64,000 nt of DNA from Paraburkholderia fungorum. Its GTDB lineage: Bacteria > Pseudomonadota > Gammaproteobacteria > Burkholderiales > Burkholderiaceae. The translations under genes were made by a program, and so were the position numbers. Positions 54,927 through 63,603 of the stretch are shown here, in pieces. The stretch covers positions 1 to 64,000 of the forward strand of contig NZ_MCAS01000029.1 in NCBI RefSeq assembly GCF_003610895.1, in the 5' to 3' direction. The notes beneath the pieces were generated by a model that worked only from the letters and a program-made list of their open reading frames with translations, ran no database searches and was not told the origin of the DNA. The first letter of the stretch is position 1, and each line of letters opens with the position of its first letter.

Positions 54927-56108
54927 TCAAATCGTCTCGGCGAACAATTCGCGGCCGATCAGCATGCGGCGAATTTCGCTCGTGCCCGCGCCGATTTCAT
55001 AAAGCTTGGCATCACGCCACAAACGGCCAACCGGATATTCGTTGATATAACCATTGCCACCGAGAATCTGGATCGCCTCGCCGGCCATCCACGTCGCTTT
55101 TTCAGCGGTGTAGAGAATCACGCCCGCGCAGTCCTTGCGCACCTGACGCACGTGTTCTTTGCCGAGCGTATCGAGTTGACGGCCCACTGCGTAGAGATAC
55201 GCGCGGCACGCCTGCAATGTGGTGTACAGATCGGCGACCTTGCCTTGAATCAGCTGGAATTCGCCGATCGGCTGACCGAACTGCTTGCGATCGTGGATAT
55301 ACGGCACGACCGCATCCATGACCGCGACCATGATGCCGGTCGGGCCGCCGGCGAGCACGGCGCGCTCGTAATCGAGGCCGCTCATCAGCACTTTCACGCC
55401 GCCGTTCAACTGGCCAAGAATATTCTCTTCCGGTACTTCAACGTCCTGGAACACCAGTTCGCCGGTATGGGAGCCACGCATGCCGAGTTTGTCGAGCTTT
55501 TGCGCAACCGAGAAGCCCTTCATGCCCTTCTCGACGATAAACGCGGTAATGCCGCGCGAATTCGCTTCGAGATCGGTTTTTGCATAGACGACGAGCGTGT
55601 CGCAATCCGGGCCGTTGGTGATCCACATCTTCGTGCCGTTCAGCACATAGTGATCGCCCTTCTTGTCCGCGCGCAGTTTCATGCTGACCACGTCCGAGCC
55701 CGCATTCGGCTCGCTCATGGCGAGTGCGCCCACATGCTCGCCGGAAACCAGCTTGGGCAGATACTTTTCCTTTTGCGCCGCCGTGCCGTTGCGGTGAATC
55801 TGGTTGACGCACAGATTCGAGTGCGCGCCGTACGAGAGACCGACCGATGCCGACGCGCGCGAGATTTCTTCCATCGCGATCATGTGCGCCGTGTAGCCCA
55901 TGTTCGCGCCGCCGTACTCCTCCGAGACCGTCATGCCGAGCACGCCCAGATCGCCGAACTTGCGCCACAGGTCCATGGGGAACTGATCCGTACGATCGAT
56001 TTCCGCGGCACGCGGAGCGATTTCTTTGGCAGCGAAGCCTGCAATGCTGTCACGCAGCATTTCGATTTCTTCGCCGAGCGGGAATTGCAAACCGGGCAGG
56101 TTGCTCAT
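54927..56108 (-). CDS. liuA: Isovaleryl-CoA dehydrogenase
   Basis: 393 residues from ATG 56108 (MSNLPGLQFPLGEEIEMLRDSI) with GGAG upstream; the frame upstream is not supported. Acyl-CoA dehydrogenase blocks: GALAMSEPNAGSDVVSMKLRADKK, KMWITNGPDCDTLVVYAKTD, and MRGSHTGELVFQDVEVPEENILGQL. The catalytic glutamate sits in GLDYERAVLAGGPTGI (about E248), the position used by isovaleryl-CoA dehydrogenases. FAD enzyme; passes electrons to ETF. It is first in the operon, behind an operator candidate (56255-56272) and divergent from a TetR regulator. Confidence 0.93.
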   Translation of the reverse strand: MSNLPGLQFPLGEEIEMLRDSIAGFAAKEIAPRAAEIDRTDQFPMDLWRKFGDLGVLGMTVSEEYGGANMGYTAHMIAMEEISRASASVGLSYGAHSNLCVNQIHRNGTAAQKEKYLPKLVSGEHVGALAMSEPNAGSDVVSMKLRADKKGDHYVLNGTKMWITNGPDCDTLVVYAKTDLEANSRGITAFIVEKGMKGFSVAQKLDKLGMRGSHTGELVFQDVEVPEENILGQLNGGVKVLMSGLDYERAVLAGGPTGIMVAVMDAVVPYIHDRKQFGQPIGEFQLIQGKVADLYTTLQACRAYLYAVGRQLDTLGKEHVRQVRKDCAGVILYTAEKATWMAGEAIQILGGNGYINEYPVGRLWRDAKLYEIGAGTSEIRRMLIGRELFAETI

Positions 56109-56254
56109 TGCTGTGTCTCCAGAGTTCGTTGGCGGCCGGTCAGCCTGGGTAGGCACGGCGCGTCTGAGTGCGGCTCGGCGGACGGTGGCAGCCTTTTGGG
56201 CCGCCCTCACCACCCCGCACGAGGCGCGAAACGTTCAAGCCGCATTTCACGCTA

Positions 56255-56272
56255 GATTTACGTAAGCGTCAA
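56255..56272. promoter_or_regulatory. Candidate liu operator
   Basis: TTGACGCTTACGTAAATC on the minus strand, holding the palindrome TTACGTAA (56258-56265). TTGACG can also act as a -35 for liuA. Similar TTACGTAA-type motifs mark fatty-acid and branched-chain-acid regulons of proteobacteria. Lies between liuA and the TetR gene. Confidence 0.4.
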
Positions 56273-56385
56273 TAGGTATTTTGAGCAACACTCAGAAATT
56301 GGTTTCCGGGCCTCCAGCACTTTCATAGCGTGATAGTATTACTCTCACCGGGGCGAACCGCCTCACAAAACTGAACTTTACTCAT

Positions 56386-57129
56386 ATGACGGCTGTCTTG
56401 AAGGCTGAGCTACCCGCCTCGCGCCGCCAACCGGCCGGGCGCAAGTCCCAGCAGCGCGTGAGGGAGATCTTGCAGGCGGGGCGCGACGTATTCTCCGAGA
56501 AGGGTTACGAGCGCGCGACGACGGCGGAGATTGCGCAGCGCCTGGGCATTTCCGAGGCGACTGTCTTCAGCTATTTCCGCGGCAAGCGTGAGTTATGCGC
56601 GCGGGTGATCGGTGATTGGTACGACGAGATCATTGAAGCGATCGAATCGGGGCTGCCGCGTGACGGCAATGTGCGGCAACAGTTCGCCTTCATTGTGCGC
56701 ACGCATTTGCGGCTGATGCTGGTCAATGGCACTGACCTGTGTGCCCTGGTGTTATCCGAGGGCCGGGCGCGGCATCATGAGTTGAGCGAAGCGCTGACCG
56801 AATTGCAGCGGCGCTACACGGCGCCATTGATGCGTGTGCTGGCGCGGGGTCAGGAGACCGGGCAGATACGGGCCGATATGCCATTGAGGCTGCTGCGCTC
56901 GATGGTGTTCGGGCCGATGGAGCATGTGCTTTGGGATGCTACGTTGGCGAATCGGCACATTGATATTGACGCTACCGCGGATCAGTTGATCGATGTTTTG
57001 TGGGCGGCGTTGATGCCGCCGGATCCGGCTGTTAGTGCTTTGCAGCAGTTCAGGGCCGAGGTGGCTGAGGCGAACCGGCGGTTTGAGGAGCTGGCCTGTA
57101 GCGCTCGAGGGGCGCCTCGCGGCGTGTAG
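56386..57129 (+). CDS. TetR-family regulator of the liu operon (LiuQ-like)
   Basis: 247 residues; TetR HTH at about 20-70 (RVREILQAGRDVFSEKGYERATTAEIAQRLGISEATVFSYFRGKRELC), then a helical ligand domain. A tail of about 30 residues (EVAEANRRFEELACSARGAPRGV) is longer than usual. It is divergent from liuA with about 280 bp between them. In Burkholderiaceae a TetR regulator (LiuQ) has been proposed for the liu genes; this gene's position agrees. Ligand is probably a CoA intermediate; not shown. Confidence 0.82.
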   Translation: MTAVLKAELPASRRQPAGRKSQQRVREILQAGRDVFSEKGYERATTAEIAQRLGISEATVFSYFRGKRELCARVIGDWYDEIIEAIESGLPRDGNVRQQFAFIVRTHLRLMLVNGTDLCALVLSEGRARHHELSEALTELQRRYTAPLMRVLARGQETGQIRADMPLRLLRSMVFGPMEHVLWDATLANRHIDIDATADQLIDVLWAALMPPDPAVSALQQFRAEVAEANRRFEELACSARGAPRGV

Positions 57130-57134
57130 TTGGG

Positions 57135-58090
57135 TTTTGGTTTTTTTTTGCCTGTGGCGTTTGGGCTTTCCTTGCTCTGATCGCTTTGGCCTTTCTCTGA
57201 TTTTTTTCGTGCTCTGTTCTGTCTGTACGCCTGTGGCGTTGGCCTTTCCTTGATTTGATATTGGTTTATTAGCGTTGCCCCTGTGCGGGGCGGCACTCAC
57301 TTCTCTTTGCCGGCCGCAAAGAGAAGTAAGCAAGAGAAAGCGGCTCAAACCGCCAGCTCATAAGCGGGTCCCCCGCACAGCCACGGTAGTGGTGCATCTG
57401 GAATCTGTGCCCCCGCACATTCGGCTCCAGTGACAAGGCCGTCATACCTCCGGCGGCGCTGCGCGCGCCGACACGCCGTTCAAACACCATCCGCCAAGCA
57501 TTCGCCCCCTCCGTTCGCCCCGTTCCCAGATCATCGTTGCATCGCTACGTTGGCACAACCGCAGCAGCCGCCGCGCAGCGAATGCAGCGAATGCAGCGAA
57601 TGCAGCGAATGTAGTGAATGTAGTGAATGTAGTGAATCGACATTTCATTTGAGGTGGGGTTCGCCAACCAGCGCGAAAGCATCTCGCCGAGGCGAAGCCG
57701 ATGGTTCCCGCTGCGCGAAGCGAGGCCTCTGGTTTCCCTGGCATACCCATCCGCGACGCACGCGGTGCGGAGTGGGAGCGGATGAGTGCTTTGTCGCTAA
57801 CGCGGAGTGTGCGAGAACACGGATTCCAGATGCACCACTACCGTGGCTGCGCGGGGGACCCGCTTATGAGCTGGCGGGGTGAGCCGCTTTCTTTGCTTAT
57901 CTTTCTTTGCGGCGGCAAAGAAAGTAAGTGCCGCCCCGCACAGGGGCAACACTAATAGACCAATAACACAACAAGGAAAGGCCAACACCATAAAACCACA
58001 ACCAAAACAGACCACTAACAAAGCAAGTAAAGCCCAACGCCACAGGCAAACAGCCCAAAAGCGCCCCGCAGGCAAAAACCTCAAAATACG
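57135..58090. repeat. Large imperfect inverted-repeat element (about 950 bp)
   Basis: Arms lie at about 57140-57425 and 57825-58085, inverted to each other; the core similarity (GTTGCCCCTGTGCGGGGC, AGCTCATAAGCGGGTCCCC, GGTGCATCTGGAATC) is near-identical. Each arm has an internal hairpin: ACTTCTCTTTGC/GCAAAGAGAAGT (57299-57327) and CTTTCTTTGC/GCAAAGAAAG (57901-57924), differing by compensating base changes. Outer parts are strand-skewed (T/G-rich left, A/C-rich right). The 400-bp centre carries a minisatellite. It resembles dispersed intergenic elements I know from Paraburkholderia. No transposase. Confidence 0.75.
57575..57637. repeat. 9-bp minisatellite
   Basis: Four copies of GCAGCGAAT (57575-57610) followed by three of GTAGTGAAT (57611-57637), exact within each block. 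It sits in the centre of the large inverted-repeat element and gives artefactual repetitive ORFs on both strands. Copy number is likely variable between strains. Confidence 0.9.
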
Positions 58091-58146
58091 CTAACCTACC
58101 CTTCCGAGCGAAGCAAGAACCAAAACCCAAACCCAAAACCCCAAAA

Positions 58147-58953
58147 ATGCCATCCTCCAAACCCGGCAAAATCCGAATCGGCATAGGCGGCTGGACCTAT
58201 GCCCCCTGGCGAGGCACCTTCTACCCAACAGACCTCACGCAAAGCCGTGAACTCCAGCACGCGAGCAAAAACCTCACATCGATAGAAATCAACGGCACCT
58301 TCTACGGCCTGCAAAAACCAGCAAGCTACGAAAAGTGGTATCAGGAAACCCCGGAAGATTTCGTCTTCTCGCTAAAAGCCCCCCGCTACGCAACAAACAG
58401 AAAAGTCCTGGCAGACGCCAACGAAACCATCGAACGCTTCTTCGCCAGCGGCGTGCTGCTGCTAAAACAAAAGCTGGGCCCCATCAACTGGCAATTCGCC
58501 ACCACCAAAAAATTCGACCCCGAAGACTTCGAAGCCTTCCTGAAACTGCTGCCAGCCAGCATAGAAGGCCAAAAGCTGAGGCACGCAATCGAAGTGCGTA
58601 ACGACACCTTCAAGACCCCCGAATTCATCGCGCTGGCCAGAAAGTACAAAGTCGCCGTCGTGCTGGCAGCCGACAGCGATTACCCACAAATCGCCGACAT
58701 CACCGCGCCATTCGTCTACGCCCGCATCATGGGGACAAGCGACAAGGAAGCCAAAGGCTATTCGGCCAAAGCCCTCGACGCCTGGGTCGAACGCGCCCGC
58801 CAACTCGCCGCCGGCACAACGCCGGACGATCTGGAAACCTCGGCCGCGCCGCCCGCAAAAACCGCCGCGCGCGATGTCTATCTCTACGTCATCAGCGGCT
58901 TCAAGGAACGCAATCCGGCCGCCGCCATGGCGTTGATCAAACGCCTCGAATAA
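58147..58953 (+). CDS. DUF72 family protein (YecE-like)
   Basis: 268 residues, MPSSKPGKIRIGIGGWTYAPWRGTFYP, the DUF72 opening GxGGWxYxPWxGxFYP, then SIEINGTFYGLQKPASYEKWYQETPEDFVFSLKAP and the C-terminal EVRNDTF. TIM-barrel-like fold of unknown function; the single conserved Glu/Arg cluster suggests an enzyme. The gene follows the A/C-rich right arm of the repeat element, and its own 5' part shares the A-rich, C-rich composition. The SD is obscure in that region. Confidence 0.87.
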   Translation: MPSSKPGKIRIGIGGWTYAPWRGTFYPTDLTQSRELQHASKNLTSIEINGTFYGLQKPASYEKWYQETPEDFVFSLKAPRYATNRKVLADANETIERFFASGVLLLKQKLGPINWQFATTKKFDPEDFEAFLKLLPASIEGQKLRHAIEVRNDTFKTPEFIALARKYKVAVVLAADSDYPQIADITAPFVYARIMGTSDKEAKGYSAKALDAWVERARQLAAGTTPDDLETSAAPPAKTAARDVYLYVISGFKERNPAAAMALIKRLE

Positions 58954-59067
58954 CGGTCATCCAGTCCGCTCGCGCGAGTGTCATAATCCCGGCAGCCACG
59001 TAACGCACAGGCATCCGCACATTCAGGCCGCGAGGCCACACCCACATTCAAGGTCCGGGAGAATATT

Positions 59068-60186
59068 TTGAGCGCCATCGACAATCCTTTGCACGATCAG
59101 GAAGTCGGCTCGGCCGACGCCACCCAGGACACCACGCGCATCGACGACGTTCGTATCGGTGCGGTACGTCCGTTGATTTCTCCTGCCCTGTTGCAGGACG
59201 AATTGCCTGTGCCGCCATCGGTGCAGACGCTCGTCGAGAAAACCCGCGCGGAAATCGCCGACATTCTGCATGGCCGTGACGACCGGCTTGTGATGATCGT
59301 CGGTCCGTGTTCGATTCACGATCACGATCAGGCGATCGAATACGCTCGCAAGCTCAAGGTCGCGGCGCAGACCTACAAGGACGATCTGCTGATCATCATG
59401 CGGGTCTACTTCGAAAAACCGCGCACAACGGTCGGCTGGAAAGGCTATATCAACGACCCACGCCTCGATGGCAGCTTCCGCATCAACGAAGGGCTGCGTC
59501 TCGCACGGCAACTGCTGCTCGATATCAACGGTCTCGGCCTGCCCACGGCCACCGAATTTCTCGACCTGCTCAGTCCGCAATACATCGCGGATCTGATCGC
59601 GTGGGGCGCAATCGGCGCACGGACAACGGAGAGTCAGAGTCACCGCCAGCTTGCATCCGGGCTGAGCTGCCCGATCGGCTTCAAGAACGGCACGGACGGC
59701 GGCGTGCAAATCGCCGCGGACGCCATCGTCGCGGCGCGCGCGAGTCATGCGTTCATGGGTATGACCAAGATGGGAATGGCAGCGATCTTCGAGACGCGCG
59801 GCAACGACGACGCACACGTTATCCTGCGCGGCGGCAAGAAAGGACCGAACTACGACAGCGCGTCCGTGGAAGCCACCTGCGCGGCGCTCAAATCAGCAGG
59901 TCTGCGCGAGCAGGTCATGATCGACTGTTCGCACGCGAACTCGGGCAAATCGCATTTGCGTCAACTGGAGGTGGTGCAGGATCTGGCGCAGCAACTCTCG
60001 CAGCGCGAGCGCCGCATTATCGGCGTCATGCTCGAAAGTCATCTGGAAGAAGGCCGTCAGGATCTGAAAGCCGGTGTGCCGCTGCGTTACGGCGTATCGA
60101 TTACAGACGCCTGCGTGAGCTGGGCGCAAACCGAACCGGTACTCGATACCCTGGCCGAAGCAACCCGGAAACGGCGCGCGGGCTGA
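59068..60186 (+). CDS. aroG: 3-deoxy-7-phosphoheptulonate synthase (class I)
   Basis: 372 residues from TTG 59068 (TTG AGC GCC ATC), with GGGAGA five nt upstream. Class I DAHP synthase blocks: VMIVGPCSIHDHDQAIEYARKL, MRVYFEKPRTTVGWKGYINDPRLDGS, WGAIGARTTESQSHRQLASGLS, PIGFKNGTDGG, and the late SHANSGK plus GVSITDACVSW. It condenses PEP and erythrose-4-phosphate to start aromatic amino acid synthesis. Which aromatic amino acid inhibits it cannot be told with certainty. Confidence 0.93.
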   Translation: MSAIDNPLHDQEVGSADATQDTTRIDDVRIGAVRPLISPALLQDELPVPPSVQTLVEKTRAEIADILHGRDDRLVMIVGPCSIHDHDQAIEYARKLKVAAQTYKDDLLIIMRVYFEKPRTTVGWKGYINDPRLDGSFRINEGLRLARQLLLDINGLGLPTATEFLDLLSPQYIADLIAWGAIGARTTESQSHRQLASGLSCPIGFKNGTDGGVQIAADAIVAARASHAFMGMTKMGMAAIFETRGNDDAHVILRGGKKGPNYDSASVEATCAALKSAGLREQVMIDCSHANSGKSHLRQLEVVQDLAQQLSQRERRIIGVMLESHLEEGRQDLKAGVPLRYGVSITDACVSWAQTEPVLDTLAEATRKRRAG

Positions 60187-60449
60187 ACTCGCCAGCACGG
60201 CCTGCACGATCTCGCCGAACCAGCAACCGGAACCACCGGCCGGGAGGCGAGCGTGCATGACGCAAAACCAGAAGCAAACAACGACGGCATAAACGTCAGC
60301 GCGCAACCAGCGCGCGCCACACGCGCCGCACTAACCACCGATTAAACCCGCTCACGGGGTCAGGCAGCGCGTGATTCCTCACACCCGATGCATCGGGCGC
60401 CGCGCGCTACAGTAACGCGCGTGGATGCTCCGGCGCGAGGCGCGTTGCA

Positions 60450-60728
60450 TTACGACGCGTTGACGGCTTCCTTGAATGCCTTGCCAGCGGTGAACTTCAC
60501 CGTCTTGGCTGCGGCGATCTGGATCTCCGCGCCGGTCGACGGATTGCGACCCACGCGTGCTGCGCGCGCGCCGGTCGAGAAAGAACCGAAACCGACCAGT
60601 TGCACCGTATCACCACCCACCACGGCTTTGGTCACCGCTTCGACGATAGCGTCGATCGTTTGGCCGGTGGCCGCTTTGCTTTCGCCCGTCGCTGCGGCGA
60701 CTGCATCAATCAGTTCCTGTTTGTTCAT
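60450..60728 (-). CDS. hupB: HU-type DNA-binding protein
   Basis: 92 residues from ATG 60728 (MNKQELIDAVAAATGESKAATGQTIDAIVEAV). HU hallmarks: TVQLVGFGSFSTGARAARVGRNPSTGAEIQIAAAKTVKFTAGKAFKEAVN, with the beta-arm GRNPSTG and prolines intact. Nucleoid protein that bends DNA. The extended frame upstream is not used; GGGAAG lies before the ATG. It should have its own promoter in the 660-bp region upstream. Confidence 0.95.
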   Translation of the reverse strand: MNKQELIDAVAAATGESKAATGQTIDAIVEAVTKAVVGGDTVQLVGFGSFSTGARAARVGRNPSTGAEIQIAAAKTVKFTAGKAFKEAVNAS

Positions 60729-60854
60729 AGCACTTCCCGTATGGTAATCATGGAACCGGCGCCACATCTGTTGCGCCGGGACCGACACACTAACGCATAG
60801 GCGCATATTCGCGCAAACGTTGGATGTAAGCCTTGTATCGCCCGCCCAGCGGCA

Positions 60855-60998
60855 ATTTGACGTTTTTTTGTGCCAAAGTGCTATAAGAATCGCGCGCTTA
60901 CGTATTTCTCCCGCTTTACGGCTCTCCACGGCGTATCACAATCCGTTGCAATTTCAGTGCTTTAGGGTCGGCAAACTGACCGCCGTCAGGCTTTTTTA
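60855..60998 (+). ncRNA. Candidate small RNA (promoter-like to terminator-like)
   Basis: A TTGACG/TATAAG promoter-like pair (60855-60885) is followed about 100 bp later by CTGAC-CGCC-GTCAG and GCTTTTTT (60976-60996), a weak intrinsic terminator. The stretch between has no ORF. The 19-bp spacer and 5-bp stem are both non-ideal, so this remains speculative. Confidence 0.2.
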
Positions 60999-61078
60999 CT
61001 ATGTTATGGTGGATCGTAAAGATTCGGCATTCCGCACCGCGCACGCCCAACAATAAAAAATCCGGGAAGAGTAAAACA

Positions 61079-61204
61079 ATGAAAATTCTCCATATTGCAA
61101 CATGTGCAATGCCCGCCGCATGCTCTCGCGCCACCGCTACGCCCAGCGAAATCACCCGAACAACACCGGCCGGACAAGCGAATCCCCTCACACCCCGGCG
61201 CTGA
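61079..61204 (+). CDS. Possible small peptide gene
   Basis: 41 codons (MKILHIATCAMPAACSRATATPS...) with GGAAGAG seven nt upstream of the ATG, the reason for noting it. Threonine- and alanine-rich, two cysteines, no clear signal peptide. No recognised family; codon content looks non-specific. It could be a leader peptide or chance ORF. Confidence 0.2.
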   Translation: MKILHIATCAMPAACSRATATPSEITRTTPAGQANPLTPRR

Positions 61205-61385
61205 AATCGGCTGCTCTCCCGCAAGCTGACGCGGCATAAATGACTTAAGCCGAGGCCGATTTCCGGGCGTATTTACCGCCCAGTCAACGCGCACGCTTTA
61301 TTTCCGCTGAAAATGCCCTCAAGGTCTGAGCGACGCTGCCGATAAACAAAGCTGCGTGTGCGGCGCAAACGTTACAAGGACGGGA

Positions 61386-63353
61386 ATGGTTCGGTTAGCC
61401 AGATTGAGGGAAGCGCTGTCGGTCGCGGAAGGCGACCCTGAGCTCGTGCGCTCGCAACTTCAGGCATTCGCCCGTCAGATACCGCTGCTCTATTTCATTC
61501 TGCTCGTGAACACGCTGGCAGTTGCCGTCACGCATCTGGGATCGGCGCCGGCATGGTTGTCCATCTACTTTCCCGGCGCGCTTTGCACGCTGTGCATCAT
61601 CCGTTGCGCGCGCTGGTGGCGCGCCCGGCACCGGGTTCTGACGCACGACAAGGCCGTGCCCGAACTGCGCAAGCTGATCTGGCTCGCGGGTCTGTTCGGC
61701 GTCGCCTTCTGCAGTTGGTCACTCCTGCTGTTTCCCTACGGCTCACCCTATGAGCAGGCACAAGTCGCGTTCTACATGGCGACGACGGTGGTCGGTTGCG
61801 TGTTCTGCCTGATGCATCTGCGGGCGGCCGCGCTGCTTCTGCTTTCAATCGTCATCCTAAGCTTTACGGCACTTCTCATTTCCACGCGCTCTCCTGTTTT
61901 CATCGCGATGGTGGTCGACATGATGCTGGTTGGCGTCGCACTCGCCTTCATCATCGAACTGTACTACCGGAGTTTCGCCGGTGTCGTGCATGCGCAGCGC
62001 GAGTTGCAGGTGAGCCAGCGGAACACGCAGCGACTCAGCGACGACAACTTCCGGCTCGCGAGCATCGACAGCCTGACCGATTTGCCGAACCGGCGCAGCT
62101 TCTTCGCGTCGCTGCGCGCGCTTTCGGAACAGGCGCTCGGAATCGGCACCGGCTTCAATGTCGGGTTGATCGATCTCGACGGTTTCAAACAGGTCAACGA
62201 TATCTACGGACACGCAAGCGGCGACCTCGTGCTGCAGGAAGTGGGCGTGCGACTGCTGGCTCTGGCCGAGCCCGGCATCTTCTTCGCGCGCCTCGGCGGT
62301 GACGAGTTTGGCGTACTGGCCCAGCACAAACTGGCGAACGAAACGCTCGTCGATCTGGGCGAGCGCATCTGCGAAGCGCTCAGCCAGCCGTACCGGGTGG
62401 CCGGCAACGTTGCCGAACTGACCGGCACAATCGGCTGGGCAGCGTTTCCTGAAGCGGGCACGACAGTCCAGCAGGTCTTCGAACGCGCCGACGCGGCCTT
62501 GTACGTCGGCAAGGAAGGCCGCCGCGGCACGCCGGTGATCTTCTCGACGGAACACGAGACGCGGATCCGGCGCTCGAGTCTCGTCGCTCAGGAACTCCGC
62601 CATGCAAATCTGGAATCCGAACTGTTCCTCGAATTTCAGCCCATTTACGACGCGCACACGCAACGCACCATCGGCATGGAAGCCCTCGGGCGATGGCACA
62701 ACGAGCGGCTAGGTGCGGTCAAGCCCGAGGAATTCATTCGGATTGCCGAGCGTACCGATCTGATTCTGCGCGTCACTGAAGTGCTGCTTCGCAAGGCACT
62801 CGATGAAGTGTCGCGCTGGCCGTCCGATCTCTATCTGTCGTTCAATCTCTCGGCGATCGATATTTCGACCTCACCGCGCGCCCGCCGTCTGATCGATATC
62901 GTGCTGGACAGCGGCGTGCCCGCGCATCACGTCAACTTCGAGATCACGGAAACCGCGGTCACGCGCGATTTCGAGCAGGCCCACAGCTCGCTCACGATGA
63001 TCAAGCAAGCGGGCTGCCGCGTCTCGCTCGACGATTTCGGCACCGGTTACTCGAGCCTCAGCTACGTGCACCGGCTGCCCTTCGATACGATCAAGATCGA
63101 CCGCAGCTTCATGACCGATGTGGATTCCAATAGCGCGTCCAGGAAAATCGTCAAGTCGGTGCTCGATCTGTGCAGAAACCTCGGGCTCGAATGCATCGTG
63201 GAAGGACTCGAAACGGCATCCCAGGCGGACGTGGTCAAGGCGCTGGGTGCTCGCGCAATGCAGGGCTATCTGTTCGGCAGACCGATGCGGGCGAGCGCTG
63301 TCCCGACCTATCTGGAGGCGGCGCCCGCGCACGATCGCGTCTTTGTGACGTAG
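61386..63353 (+). CDS. Membrane GGDEF-EAL c-di-GMP protein
   Basis: 655 residues from ATG 61386 (MVRLARLREALSVAEGDPEL); AAGGA five nt upstream, whereas the in-frame start at 61356 lacks one. Five to six hydrophobic segments form an N-terminal membrane module (about 35-200). A coiled linker precedes GGDEF (about 230-390, ARLGGDEFGVL, intact; no RxxD site) and EAL (about 410-650, GMEALGRWH, FEITETAV, DDFGTGYSS, IKIDRSF, ECIVEGLET, all catalytic motifs intact). So synthesis and breakdown of c-di-GMP are both possible. It stands alone. Confidence 0.9.
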   Translation: MVRLARLREALSVAEGDPELVRSQLQAFARQIPLLYFILLVNTLAVAVTHLGSAPAWLSIYFPGALCTLCIIRCARWWRARHRVLTHDKAVPELRKLIWLAGLFGVAFCSWSLLLFPYGSPYEQAQVAFYMATTVVGCVFCLMHLRAAALLLLSIVILSFTALLISTRSPVFIAMVVDMMLVGVALAFIIELYYRSFAGVVHAQRELQVSQRNTQRLSDDNFRLASIDSLTDLPNRRSFFASLRALSEQALGIGTGFNVGLIDLDGFKQVNDIYGHASGDLVLQEVGVRLLALAEPGIFFARLGGDEFGVLAQHKLANETLVDLGERICEALSQPYRVAGNVAELTGTIGWAAFPEAGTTVQQVFERADAALYVGKEGRRGTPVIFSTEHETRIRRSSLVAQELRHANLESELFLEFQPIYDAHTQRTIGMEALGRWHNERLGAVKPEEFIRIAERTDLILRVTEVLLRKALDEVSRWPSDLYLSFNLSAIDISTSPRARRLIDIVLDSGVPAHHVNFEITETAVTRDFEQAHSSLTMIKQAGCRVSLDDFGTGYSSLSYVHRLPFDTIKIDRSFMTDVDSNSASRKIVKSVLDLCRNLGLECIVEGLETASQADVVKALGARAMQGYLFGRPMRASAVPTYLEAAPAHDRVFVT

Positions 63354-63603
63354 CTGATGAGCACCCACTGCTGCTTCACGCCAATCAGCACGGCGCGCGT
63401 AAGACGCTCACGCACGACACCGCAACCCTAGCGCGGCTAGCGTTTCGTATTCCAGCTTCGGATACCAATCACTGCCGCGGCCACCCGGCGTCATGTCGAT
63501 CACCGTTCCGAACGGCATCACAAGGTATCCTTTCGCGAAATAGTCCACGCGCGCCGGCGCGCTGTTGGACCGTCACCCGTCACCGCGCCCCTGGGAATGC
63601 ACC

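Larger units (their letters stand above)
60729..61385. other. HU promoter region and candidate small transcripts
   Basis: About 660 bp between hupB (minus) and a GGDEF-EAL gene (plus). Plus strand shows a promoter-like pair TTGACG (60855-60860) and TATAAG (60880-60885) with a 19-bp spacer, and a hairpin with T6 at 60976-60996. A short SD-bearing ORF starts at 61079. The hupB promoter must lie left of these on the minus strand, but no single site stands out. Confidence 0.35.

Noticed and set aside
57442..57750. Minus-strand ORF with FTTFTTFAAFAA repeats
   Set aside because: It is the translation of the 9-bp minisatellite in the inverted-repeat element, not a gene.
63408..63518. Minus-strand frame of 36 codons (MPFGTVIDMTPGGRG...)
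   Set aside because: AAGGA lies eight nt upstream of its ATG, but the frame is very short, the protein is not recognised, and it could be a decayed end of a longer gene; not enough to call it.
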